Assembly (NCBI GenBank): GCA_011049715.1
Contig: DRHF01000364.1
Location: forward strand, 1-33,444
DNA: 33,444 nucleotides
Origin: Desulfobacterales bacterium
GTDB taxonomy: Bacteria > Desulfobacterota > Desulfobacteria > Desulfobacterales > UBA2156
Direction of reading: 5' to 3'
Shown here: one piece after another, positions 16,597 to 24,411 of the stretch
Numbering within the stretch: the stretch's first letter is position 1
How the letters are laid out: every line of letters starts with the position of its first letter
Program-made: the position numbers and the translations under genes
Notes under the pieces: model-generated
Databases searched by the model: none
Told to the model about the DNA's origin: nothing
What the model saw: only the letters and a program-made list of their open reading frames with translations

Positions 16597-18945
16597 ATGC
16601 AGAAATTCAGTAAAATTTTTCCCCGTTTCAAAATATCCACCAAACTTGTTCTTGCTTTTCTTGGGATGGGAGTAATTCCATTTATACTGCTTGGCAGTTA
16701 CAGCGTAATTTCCATGAGTAGTACGCTGGAAGGCCAGGCACTTGAACAGCTGCAATTCCAGATAAAATCGACAGGAAGAGATATCAGGGCATTTCTGGGC
16801 AATATAGAACATGACCTTTTCTACTTAAAATCTTCTGCGTCTCTTCAAAGACTGGCTGATCTTACCGGCACGGATAGCCCGGAGAACCCTTTTGGGTTGC
16901 CTGATATGGAAAAAGCACGTCTTGAGGTGGAAAAGGAGTTTTTACGTTTTTCGCAAGGGAAACGGAACTTCTACCAGATCCGCTATCTTGATATGACAGG
17001 CAGGGAAATTGTAAGATTAAATCATGACGACAGTGGTGTCCATGTTGTTCCAAAAGTCCAGCTGCAGGATAAAGGCGGTCGCTATTACTTTAAAGAAGCT
17101 GTTGCTTTGAAAGCTGATGAGATCTACGTGTCGCCGATGGATCTTAATATTGAGTGGGGGCTGGTGGAAATTCCCCAGAGACCGGTGATACGATATGCAT
17201 CTCCGGTATTAAATAGCCGGGGGGGCAAAGTCGGCATTCTTATTATCAACATTTTTGCCGAGCCGATTTTTGAAATTATTAGCGGCGTTCCTGAAAAGGC
17301 GGATTCATTTCTTATCGATAGAAAGGGGCTTTATCTGTACCAATCGTCCGCAACAAGCACCGCCCATTATTTTAAAAATCAGAGCATCCATGATGATTAT
17401 TCTCAACAGATAGTTTCCGACATTCTGCATAATTCCAGTGGATTAACAAATACGATTCATCATATTTTGGTATATTCCCGCATCTTGAAATCTTCACATT
17501 CGGATGACTGGTGGACCATGATCATTGCGGTTCCCAACAAGATTGTATTTGCGTCTTCAAACCGCTTGAAAAGAATCTGGCTCTCGGCCCTCACCGCCTT
17601 GATTTTACTGGGCGCCTTTTCCAGTATTGTCTCTGCTCGCCATTTTATCAAGCCCATATTTGCCCTGACAAAAGGTGCCGACCGGATCGCAGGGGGTGCA
17701 TTTGATCATCATATTAAGGTTGAAACCAATGACGAACTGGAAGATCTGGCTCGTCATTTTAACAATATGGCTCACCAGCTTAAAGAAACACAGGAACGCC
17801 TTCAGCATTGGAATCTGGAGTTGAAAAATGAGGTCGAAAAACGAACAAAACGGCTGGAACTTTCAGAGGCAACGCTAAAGATAGAAAATCAAAAGCTGGA
17901 TGATATCGTCAGCAGTATTGGTGCGGAATTGTGTCTGATTGATTTTAAGAAAAACATTGTATGGGCCAATAAAATCCTGACCGATCGTTACGACGGAGAG
18001 AGTTCGGTCGTTGGGCAAACCTGTTACAAGATATTCAATGAAAGGTCCGATCCATGCCCTGAGTGTTGCAGCGAAATATGTTTTTCCGAGAGAACAGGTC
18101 ACAGTGCCGTCATTAGCTGCTCGAACGGGAATAAAGACAGGCGATTTTTTCAATTAGTCGCAACACCTGTTATGAATATTGAAAATGAGGTCGACCACCT
18201 GCTGGAACTGCGCCTAGATATAACAGATTCTGTTTTAACAGAGCGTATGCTTGAAAAGCAGCAGGCCGAAAAGCTGCACCTTGAGTCACAGGTGGAAATG
18301 GCTGCCGGTGTGATCCACGAAGTTGCCAAACCGCTGTCCGCCATCAAAACAACCCTTCAGGTTCTGGAAGAGGAAACCCTTAGTGAAAAATATCTGGATT
18401 ATCTTAATGGGATTGAAGACAAAATAAATCAACTAAGTGAATTTTTAAAAACGTTCTCAATCTATGCCAGACCAAAGACCCTTGATCTCCAGTTATGCCG
18501 GATTGAGGAAATTATCGAACAGGTACTGCTTCTGATCAGGCCGGATGCAGAAAGGCGCGGCGTGCGGATTTGTGAAAATTATTCACAACAAACCGAACTT
18601 CCGGAAGTAAAACTCGATTCCATCCAAATCCAACAGGTGTTGTACAATATTATTACCAATGCTTTCGAAGCGATGCCTGATGGCGGAACAGTGACCATCA
18701 GCGCTGACAATCTTAGGGAACCGGTCTTCGGCTTGCAACTGACAATTTCAGATACCGGGACAGGCATTTCTGAAGATGATGTCAATAAAATATTCAAACC
18801 GTTTTATTCGACCAAGGCGGATGGTGCCGGACTGGGTTTATCAATTGTGCGTCAAATTATGTACAGGCATGGTGGTAATATCACCGTTGAAAATAATTTA
18901 GAAAAAGGCACGAGTTTTATACTTACTTTACCGGTGCAATCATGA
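16597..18945 (+). CDS. Sensor histidine kinase (Cache-HAMP-PAS-HisKA-HATPase)
   Basis: A 782-residue membrane sensor kinase. TM1 is at about residues 18-38, a periplasmic double-Cache-like sensor domain at about 40-320, TM2 at about 327-347, HAMP at 348-400, a coiled coil, and a PAS domain at about 425-545. The dimerisation domain carries His574 in HEVAKPLS, and the ATPase domain has the N box NAFEAMPDGG, DTGTGIS, FKPFYSTK and GAGLGLS. The PAS domain holds a cysteine cluster (Cys476, 487, 490, 491, 495) that could bind metal or respond to redox. The gene overlaps the regulator gene by four bases (ATGA), so the two form a pair. The periplasmic ligand is unknown. The start ATG lacks a good ribosome site. 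Confidence 0.9.
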   Translation: MQKFSKIFPRFKISTKLVLAFLGMGVIPFILLGSYSVISMSSTLEGQALEQLQFQIKSTGRDIRAFLGNIEHDLFYLKSSASLQRLADLTGTDSPENPFGLPDMEKARLEVEKEFLRFSQGKRNFYQIRYLDMTGREIVRLNHDDSGVHVVPKVQLQDKGGRYYFKEAVALKADEIYVSPMDLNIEWGLVEIPQRPVIRYASPVLNSRGGKVGILIINIFAEPIFEIISGVPEKADSFLIDRKGLYLYQSSATSTAHYFKNQSIHDDYSQQIVSDILHNSSGLTNTIHHILVYSRILKSSHSDDWWTMIIAVPNKIVFASSNRLKRIWLSALTALILLGAFSSIVSARHFIKPIFALTKGADRIAGGAFDHHIKVETNDELEDLARHFNNMAHQLKETQERLQHWNLELKNEVEKRTKRLELSEATLKIENQKLDDIVSSIGAELCLIDFKKNIVWANKILTDRYDGESSVVGQTCYKIFNERSDPCPECCSEICFSERTGHSAVISCSNGNKDRRFFQLVATPVMNIENEVDHLLELRLDITDSVLTERMLEKQQAEKLHLESQVEMAAGVIHEVAKPLSAIKTTLQVLEEETLSEKYLDYLNGIEDKINQLSEFLKTFSIYARPKTLDLQLCRIEEIIEQVLLLIRPDAERRGVRICENYSQQTELPEVKLDSIQIQQVLYNIITNAFEAMPDGGTVTISADNLREPVFGLQLTISDTGTGISEDDVNKIFKPFYSTKADGAGLGLSIVRQIMYRHGGNITVENNLEKGTSFILTLPVQS

Positions 18946-20321
18946 ATCCATCCATTCTGATTATTGAGGACGACCGGCTCATGCGCAGATCGCTGGCGGA
19001 CTTTTGCCGGAATAATTCCTACACTCCCTTTTCAGCGGCCGATGCCAAGGAGGGATTAGCCCTTTTTACCAAACACCCTGTGGGAGTAGTCCTTCTGGAT
19101 ATGCGCCTCCCTGATGCCAGTGGCCTGGATGTTTTATCGGAAATTAAAAAAATCGACGAAGACGTAGCCGTCATTATGATGACCGCTTTTCCTGATGTAA
19201 AATCTGCTGTCGAGACAATCAAGAAAGGGGCATTTGATTATGTGATCAAACCTTTTGAGCTTGACGGCCTCCGGCTGATAATAAAAAAAGCCCTGGAGTT
19301 TCAGTCCCTTAAAACAGAAATCCTTCGTCTGAAGCAAAGCGCAAGAAGCCGTCGCTTCCCGGAAATTCTGGGACAGAGCCCAGCGATAACTTCAGTAAAA
19401 GAACTGATTGCCAAAATTGCCCCTGCCTCGCAAACCCATGTATTAATTATCGGATCTACCGGAACGGGCAAAGAGCTGACTGCAAATGCAATCCATCAGG
19501 CAAGTCTGCGAAAATCTGCTACTTTTGTTGCGATCAACTGCATCGCTGTTCCCGATCAACTGATGGAAAGCGAGATGTTCGGATATGAAAAAGGCGCTTT
19601 TACCGGAGCAGTTAAACGAAAACCCGGTCTTTTTGAACTTGCCGACGGCGGGACTCTTTTTCTGGATGAAATCTCTGATATGAGCCCTATGATGCAGGCA
19701 AAACTTTTGAGAATTCTTGAAGGCCACTCGTTCAAGCGCCTGGGGGGGACAAAAGACATTTACACGGACGTCCGAATCATCGCTACATCCAATAGATCCC
19801 TTCTTGAAATGACAGATAACAATACGTTTCGCAAAGACCTGTATTATCGTCTTAGTGCTTTTGTAATTGAAGTCCCGACCCTTCAAAATCGAAATGAGGA
19901 TATTCTACCTATCGCCGAACATTTCATGGCCAATTACGCTGCCGATATGGGAAAGAAAGTTATCGGGTTTACACGCAATGCCCGGAAGATTTTGCAACAA
20001 TACCCTTGGCCGGGTAATATCCGGGAATTGAGAAATGTCATTGAACGCGCGGTCATTCTCTGTGATGAGAACCTGATCAGAAGCAGTCATTTACCGAGCC
20101 AGATTGTCCTTTCTCCCCCTTTTCCAGGCGGGATCGGAAAAGAACAGCTCGACAGCTCCCCAAAGAATTGGACAATTGCAGAGATGGAGAGGCAACACAT
20201 TCTCAGGGTACTTGATCAGGTGGGCGGAAATAAGTCCGAGGCGGTACGCCGGCTCGGCATTGCCCGTTCTACCTTCGACGAAAAGTTGAAAAAATACAAG
20301 CGGCTTCAGCAAAAAATATGA
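18942..20321 (+). CDS. Sigma-54-dependent NtrC-family response regulator
   Basis: A 459-residue regulator with receiver, AAA+ and DNA-binding domains. The receiver has acidic Asp10/Asp11, the phosphorylation site Asp53 (LLDMRLPD) and the conserved lysine in VIKPF. The AAA+ domain has Walker A GSTGTGKE (about 170-177), the sigma-54 contact loop GAFTGA (about 218-223), a Walker B region GGTLFLDEISDM and an arginine-finger region. A Fis-type helix-turn-helix ends the protein (NKSEAVRRLGIARSTFDEKLKKY). It should activate sigma-54 promoters when phosphorylated by the overlapping sensor kinase. Two such promoters with a shared upstream operator lie in this window, at 10406 and 20520, which makes both respiratory operons its probable targets. 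Confidence 0.93.
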   Translation: MNPSILIIEDDRLMRRSLADFCRNNSYTPFSAADAKEGLALFTKHPVGVVLLDMRLPDASGLDVLSEIKKIDEDVAVIMMTAFPDVKSAVETIKKGAFDYVIKPFELDGLRLIIKKALEFQSLKTEILRLKQSARSRRFPEILGQSPAITSVKELIAKIAPASQTHVLIIGSTGTGKELTANAIHQASLRKSATFVAINCIAVPDQLMESEMFGYEKGAFTGAVKRKPGLFELADGGTLFLDEISDMSPMMQAKLLRILEGHSFKRLGGTKDIYTDVRIIATSNRSLLEMTDNNTFRKDLYYRLSAFVIEVPTLQNRNEDILPIAEHFMANYAADMGKKVIGFTRNARKILQQYPWPGNIRELRNVIERAVILCDENLIRSSHLPSQIVLSPPFPGGIGKEQLDSSPKNWTIAEMERQHILRVLDQVGGNKSEAVRRLGIARSTFDEKLKKYKRLQQKI

Positions 20322-20380
20322 CTTTTAAAGGAATTTTTCTTTGGAAAATAGCACTATAAGGTCTCACCCTGCCATATTTT

Positions 20381-20410
20381 CCGAAAATCGATAACCCTTG
20401 ATGGTTTTCG
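20381..20410 (+). promoter_or_regulatory. Candidate regulator-binding site (UAS) copy 2
   Basis: CCGAAAATCG (20381-20390), 12 bases, GGTTTTCG (20403-20410). Its reverse complement is CGAAAACC-N12-CGATTTTCGG, identical in both half-sites and spacer length to the copy at 10144-10173. It lies 60 bases after the regulator gene and about 110 bases before the -24 element at 20520. The unlike spacer sequences with conserved half-sites suggest selection for protein binding. Confidence 0.65.
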
Positions 20411-20519
20411 GGAACCTAATCTATCTATTCATATTTGCTCCTCTCCTTTTCTTTTACATCATTTGTCTTAATCCCTTAATTCTTCAGTACTTATCACATT
20501 CTATCCTGATAATGTAAAG

Positions 20520-20535
20520 TGGCCTGGAATTTGCA
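20520..20535 (+). promoter_or_regulatory. Sigma-54 (-24/-12) promoter of the idr-like operon
   Basis: TGGCCTGGAATTTGCA has GG at 20521-20522 and GC at 20533-20534 with the required ten-base gap. The predicted transcript start is near 20546, which leaves a leader of about 82 bases to the ATG at 20628. It is nearly identical to the element at 10406-10421. Confidence 0.75.
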
Positions 20536-20627
20536 CTTCACAACATTAACTTCGCTTAAAGAAGAAGAGGCAATGGTATAATTTTGGTAAGTGATGAGGC
20601 AGTCATTATAAAAAAAAGGAGTGGTCT

Positions 20628-21392
20628 ATGAGAAAAAAAGGTATGAAACACACGTTGCGTCTTCTGCTGTTTCTGTTGATGATAAACAGCCTTATGATTG
20701 TTATTCCATTATTAGCGGCAGCAGCCGAGTTCAAAGTCAAACCGGTTAAAAATGGGGGAAGCATTTCCGGAACGGTTTCCTTTAAAGGACAAGTCCCTAA
20801 ACCGAAGATTTTAACCATTGTTAAGGATCAAGAAGTGGCCAATGCTGAGTCCAGGGAGGTGGATGTAGTTGTCGTCAATGACGGGCACCTGGCCGAGGCG
20901 GTTGTGTACCTTGCAAAAGTCAAGGCAGGAAAAGAATGGCCCCTGGTGCCGGAAAATGGAATGATAAACCAGGAAGGGGCACGTTTTCTACCCACAAGTC
21001 GCGTCGTTCATAAAGGTGTGCGGGTGGAAATCAAAAACTCGGATCCGATCATGCACAACATTCATACATATGAGTTGATCGGCCGGGCACGCCGAACCCT
21101 GTTCAACAGGGGGCAAATACCAAATTCCGCCATAAAAACAGCATTCAAGGTCAAAAAAGCGCCCTTCGTAAAGCTCGAATGCGATAAACATGATTTCATG
21201 CATGAATACCTGTTTGTGGCAAGTAACCCATATTACAGCGTTACAGGCAAAGATGGGGCTTTTAGTATTACGGATATTCCTCCGGGAACATATACGTTGT
21301 CCGTTTGGCACCCGGTTATCGGTAAAAAGAAAACGAAAATTACCGTTACTGCTGGTCAGAGAGTGACAAATGATTTCACCTTCGAAAAATAA
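20628..21392 (+). CDS. Exported cupredoxin-like protein with carboxypeptidase-regulatory domain
   Basis: A 254-residue periplasmic protein: an N-terminal signal peptide (hydrophobic to about residue 33, likely cleavage after the alanines near AAAAEF), a beta-rich middle domain and a C-terminal carboxypeptidase-regulatory-like domain (SVTGKDGAFSITDIPPGTYTL). Potential type 1 copper ligands are His143 (IMHN), Cys185, His188 and Met191; the C-x2-H-x2-M spacing equals that of amicyanin. It may be an electron carrier to the downstream enzymes, though copper binding is unproven. It is the first gene after the sigma-54 promoter, with AAGGAG at 20616-20621 six bases before the ATG. The protein at 27151-27750 has the same domain order and ligand pattern. 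Confidence 0.8.
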   Translation: MRKKGMKHTLRLLLFLLMINSLMIVIPLLAAAAEFKVKPVKNGGSISGTVSFKGQVPKPKILTIVKDQEVANAESREVDVVVVNDGHLAEAVVYLAKVKAGKEWPLVPENGMINQEGARFLPTSRVVHKGVRVEIKNSDPIMHNIHTYELIGRARRTLFNRGQIPNSAIKTAFKVKKAPFVKLECDKHDFMHEYLFVASNPYYSVTGKDGAFSITDIPPGTYTLSVWHPVIGKKKTKITVTAGQRVTNDFTFEK

Positions 21393-21405
21393 TGGGGGAA
21401 ACAAA

Positions 21406-22512
21406 ATGCACCGCAAAACTTCAAGCTTTTTCATTATCCCTCCGGTCATTGGATCGGTTATCCTGCTGATGTTCTTAATTGTTCCGGTAACCAGCCTTTC
21501 TGGAGATGGGTCTCAAGATATCGGACCATTACCAAAAATTAAAGCATCGGATCCTGAAAAGATAGAACTCGGGAAACTCCTTTTCTTTGACCTTCGCCTG
21601 AGTGGTGATGCAAACTTAAGTTGCGCTTCATGCCATCAACCTGAAAAGGGCTGGGCCGATGGACAAGATCTGTCGGCTGCCTATCCCGGATCAAAGTATT
21701 TTCGAAATACCCAGACGATCCTTAATATGGCCCATAAAAGGTACTTTTACTGGGATGGACGTTTAACCGGCAAAGATCCAGATACCCAGGTCAGGGACAA
21801 AATTACCGAAACCCATTTTATGAATCTCGATGGCCGGCTGATGCAGGAACGGCTCAAGCAGGTGCCTGAGTATGTGGTAAGGTTCAAAAAAGCATTCGGG
21901 GGAGAACCGAGCTTCGGAAAAACATTGCAAGCGATTGCCGCTTTTGAGCAGACTCTTATCTCACAAAATGTACCTTTTGATTCCGCAAAGATATCAGAGG
22001 GGGCTCAAAAGGGTCTCGATCTTTTCAAGGGCAAGGCCGGCTGTATTCAATGCCACAACGGCCCCATGTTTTCTGATTTTGAGCCGTATAAACTTGGTGT
22101 CCCGGAGCATCCCGAGCTGTTTACCGATCCTGAGCGCGCCACCACTTTCCGCTCTGTGCTGAAGTTTTTAGGAGTACCCAATTTTGAAAACCTAAGAAAA
22201 GATCCCGGTTTTTTTATCGTCAGCAAACTAAAAGAGGACTTCGGCAAGTTTCTGACCCCCTCACTAAGGGAGGTGAGCAGGACTGCGCCCTATATGCATA
22301 ATGGCACCATAGCAACTCTTGAAGATGTGGTTGATTTTAAAAACAGGGGGGGCGGAGAAGGATCTGAGTCAAAACCTCTTAATCTTTCGGCGGATGAGAA
22401 AAAGGCCCTGGTGGCATTTCTAAAAAGTTTAAGCGGAGATGAGATCACAGTTGATCCCCCGAGAATTCCTGAATATCAGGTGATTGCAAACTGGAGGGAG
22501 ATGCCGAATTAA
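21406..22512 (+). CDS. Dihaem cytochrome c peroxidase (IdrP-like), first copy
   Basis: A 368-residue periplasmic peroxidase of the CcpA/MauG family with an N-terminal signal sequence (hydrophobic to about residue 31). The two haem motifs are CASCH (Cys73, Cys76, His77) and CIQCH (Cys213, Cys216, His217), each in its usual context (GWADGQD after the first, NGPMFSD after the second). It would reduce hydrogen peroxide to water with electrons from c-type cytochromes or cupredoxins. The frame is open to ATG 21370, but that overlaps the preceding gene; ATG 21406 has GGGGGA six bases upstream and begins the signal peptide. Iodate-reductase loci carry two such peroxidases (IdrP1, IdrP2); which one this is cannot be told from sequence alone. 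Confidence 0.88.
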   Translation: MHRKTSSFFIIPPVIGSVILLMFLIVPVTSLSGDGSQDIGPLPKIKASDPEKIELGKLLFFDLRLSGDANLSCASCHQPEKGWADGQDLSAAYPGSKYFRNTQTILNMAHKRYFYWDGRLTGKDPDTQVRDKITETHFMNLDGRLMQERLKQVPEYVVRFKKAFGGEPSFGKTLQAIAAFEQTLISQNVPFDSAKISEGAQKGLDLFKGKAGCIQCHNGPMFSDFEPYKLGVPEHPELFTDPERATTFRSVLKFLGVPNFENLRKDPGFFIVSKLKEDFGKFLTPSLREVSRTAPYMHNGTIATLEDVVDFKNRGGGEGSESKPLNLSADEKKALVAFLKSLSGDEITVDPPRIPEYQVIANWREMPN

Positions 22513-22578
22513 AAGGAAAACTTTTTTTGAGCTTTCTATAGTCAACCATCAACTTTAAGATAGGAGGTAATTGGGATA

Positions 22579-23772
22579 ATGAACCGGAACCGCAGTAAAC
22601 TTCAATTTTTTGGTAAGGGTCTCGTACCCCTCCTGGCTGCTATAAGTATTACGCTGGTTGGTATAGCATCAAATGCAGGTGAATCACAATTTCCCAATCT
22701 GGCACCATTGCCGGCTCCGCCTATACCCGCGGATAATCAGCAATCACCGCAAAAGGTGGAGCTGGGAAAGTTGCTCTTTTTTGATGCGCGTCTGGGGGGA
22801 GATGTTTCCACAAGCTGCGCCAGCTGCCATAACCCCGAAATGGGTTGGACAGACGGACAGGACATATGCAGGGGATATCCTGGAACTTCCCACTGGCGCA
22901 ACTGTCAAACCATCATAAATGCAGCTTACTGGGACAAACTGTTCTGGGCCGGGGCCTCCAGGAGTCTTGAGTCCCAAGCAAGGGGTGCAGCCAGAGGAGC
23001 AGTAGCCGGAAACGGTGAAGATGACCTGATGGAGGAACGCCTGCGGCAGATCCCGGAGTACGTCAAGCGGTTTAAGGAGGTGTTCGGCACCGAGCGGCCG
23101 GAAATCTTTGACGCATGGCGCGCAATAGCAGCCTTTGAAAGGACCCTAATCCAACGTGATACTCCTTTTGACAAATACATGAACGGCGATAAAAAAGCCA
23201 TGTCGCAAGATGCCATAAAAGGAATGGCCCTTTTCAAAGGTAAGGCCGACTGTATTCAATGTCACAACGGACCGCTATTAACGGATCAGAAATACTACAA
23301 CCTCGGTGTGCCTGAAAATGAAATATTTGACGAAGAACCCTTAAAGCAGATCACGTTTCGTTTTGAGCAGTATGCAAAAGGAGTTTCTGAAGAAATATAT
23401 CGCAAGACTAAATCAGACCTGGGGCTTTACTACCGCTCCAAGAGATACAAGGATATGGGTAAATTTCGCACACCCACCTTGCGGTATCTGGAATATACCT
23501 CTCCGTATATGCATAATGGGGTTTTCTGGACCCCTGAAGAGATTATCGATTTTTACAATGACGGTGGAGGGGAAGATGTCATTAAGAAAACATTTGGCCA
23601 TTCCACCAAAACCAAACTTCTCAAACCGCTTAATCTGACCGATGAGGAAAAAGAACAGCTCCTGGCTTTTCTTGAAAGCCTTAGCGGAGAGGAGATTATT
23701 ATCGCCGCCCCGGCACTTCCACCTTATGGTATTGATCGGGGAGATGGCCTCAAAGTGGAGGTGAAAAAATGA
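22579..23772 (+). CDS. Dihaem cytochrome c peroxidase (IdrP-like), second copy
   Basis: A 397-residue paralogue of the preceding gene, with a signal peptide ending near residue 33 (GIASNAG) and haem motifs CASCH (Cys80, Cys83, His84) and CIQCH (Cys225, Cys228, His229). Sequence between the motifs differs clearly from the first copy (an extra RNCQ, and GAARGAVAGNGEDD), so this is an old duplication rather than a recent repeat. A periplasmic peroxidase role is expected. AGGAGG at 22562-22567 precedes the ATG. Its stop overlaps the start of the Rieske gene by four bases (ATGA), which implies translational coupling and ties the peroxidase to the IdrB/IdrA pair. Confidence 0.88.
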   Translation: MNRNRSKLQFFGKGLVPLLAAISITLVGIASNAGESQFPNLAPLPAPPIPADNQQSPQKVELGKLLFFDARLGGDVSTSCASCHNPEMGWTDGQDICRGYPGTSHWRNCQTIINAAYWDKLFWAGASRSLESQARGAARGAVAGNGEDDLMEERLRQIPEYVKRFKEVFGTERPEIFDAWRAIAAFERTLIQRDTPFDKYMNGDKKAMSQDAIKGMALFKGKADCIQCHNGPLLTDQKYYNLGVPENEIFDEEPLKQITFRFEQYAKGVSEEIYRKTKSDLGLYYRSKRYKDMGKFRTPTLRYLEYTSPYMHNGVFWTPEEIIDFYNDGGGEDVIKKTFGHSTKTKLLKPLNLTDEEKEQLLAFLESLSGEEIIIAAPALPPYGIDRGDGLKVEVKK

Positions 23773-24344
23773 CTCGGGATCAAAATGTTGATCAACAAGA
23801 TGCAAAAAGCGAGTTCAACTGTATCAATCGCCGGCAGTTTCTTTTGTATGGCGCGGGCGCCGTTTCCACCCTGGCGCTCGGCTCCATCTTCGGATCATCT
23901 TCTTCTTTTGCCGGCCAAGCTCAATTTGCACAATATCCCAGAAAAAGAATCGTTGGGTTATCTGAGCTAAAGACGGATCAGCCGATCGAATTTCTCTACC
24001 CCAATGATGATCCCACTTATTCAAAATGCTTAATCGTAAACATAGGGGAACGGGCCGGAGGCGGTGTTGGGCCCGCCCAAAATATCGTTGCATTCAGCGG
24101 CATTTGCACCCATATGGGAGGATTACTGAACAAGGTTTATAAACCTGAGCACAAGGCAATAGGACCGTGTCCGAATCATCTGACCACCTTTGATATAACA
24201 CGGCACGGTATGGTTATTGCGGGTCATGCCGTAGAGAGTTTGCCCCAGATTGTACTCGAAGTTGAAGGAAACAGTATATACGCCACAGCTGTTGCGGGCC
24301 TGATCTTTGGAGGCCCCACTAATCCGGGTATGATGTTTCGTTAG
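23769..24344 (+). CDS. idrB: Tat-exported Rieske subunit, IdrB/AioB family
   Basis: A 191-residue small subunit with a twin-arginine signal (Arg21-Arg22 in NRRQFLLYGAG) and an AioB-type Rieske domain. Cluster ligands are Cys113 and His115 (CTHMGG) and Cys134 and His137 (CPNH). The stretches NKVYKPEHKAIGP and GHAVESLPQIVLEVEG are strongly AioB-like. The two cysteines that form the disulfide in many Rieske proteins are replaced by Gly118 and Asn136. It would be exported by Tat together with the signal-less large subunit and transfer electrons between it and periplasmic carriers. The gene ends in TAG. The choice of IdrB over AioB rests on the flanking peroxidase pair. Confidence 0.8.
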   Translation: MTRDQNVDQQDAKSEFNCINRRQFLLYGAGAVSTLALGSIFGSSSSFAGQAQFAQYPRKRIVGLSELKTDQPIEFLYPNDDPTYSKCLIVNIGERAGGGVGPAQNIVAFSGICTHMGGLLNKVYKPEHKAIGPCPNHLTTFDITRHGMVIAGHAVESLPQIVLEVEGNSIYATAVAGLIFGGPTNPGMMFR

Positions 24345-24411
24345 GGCCGGGGTACAATATGTCGATTACCGATTCTTTAACCTTGAATCTTAACGGAAGG
24401 AACAGATAGAC

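Noticed and set aside
21406-23772. Recent tandem duplication of the peroxidase gene
   Set aside because: The two copies share motifs but differ along most of their length, including the region between haem motifs, so they are old paralogues with probably distinct roles.
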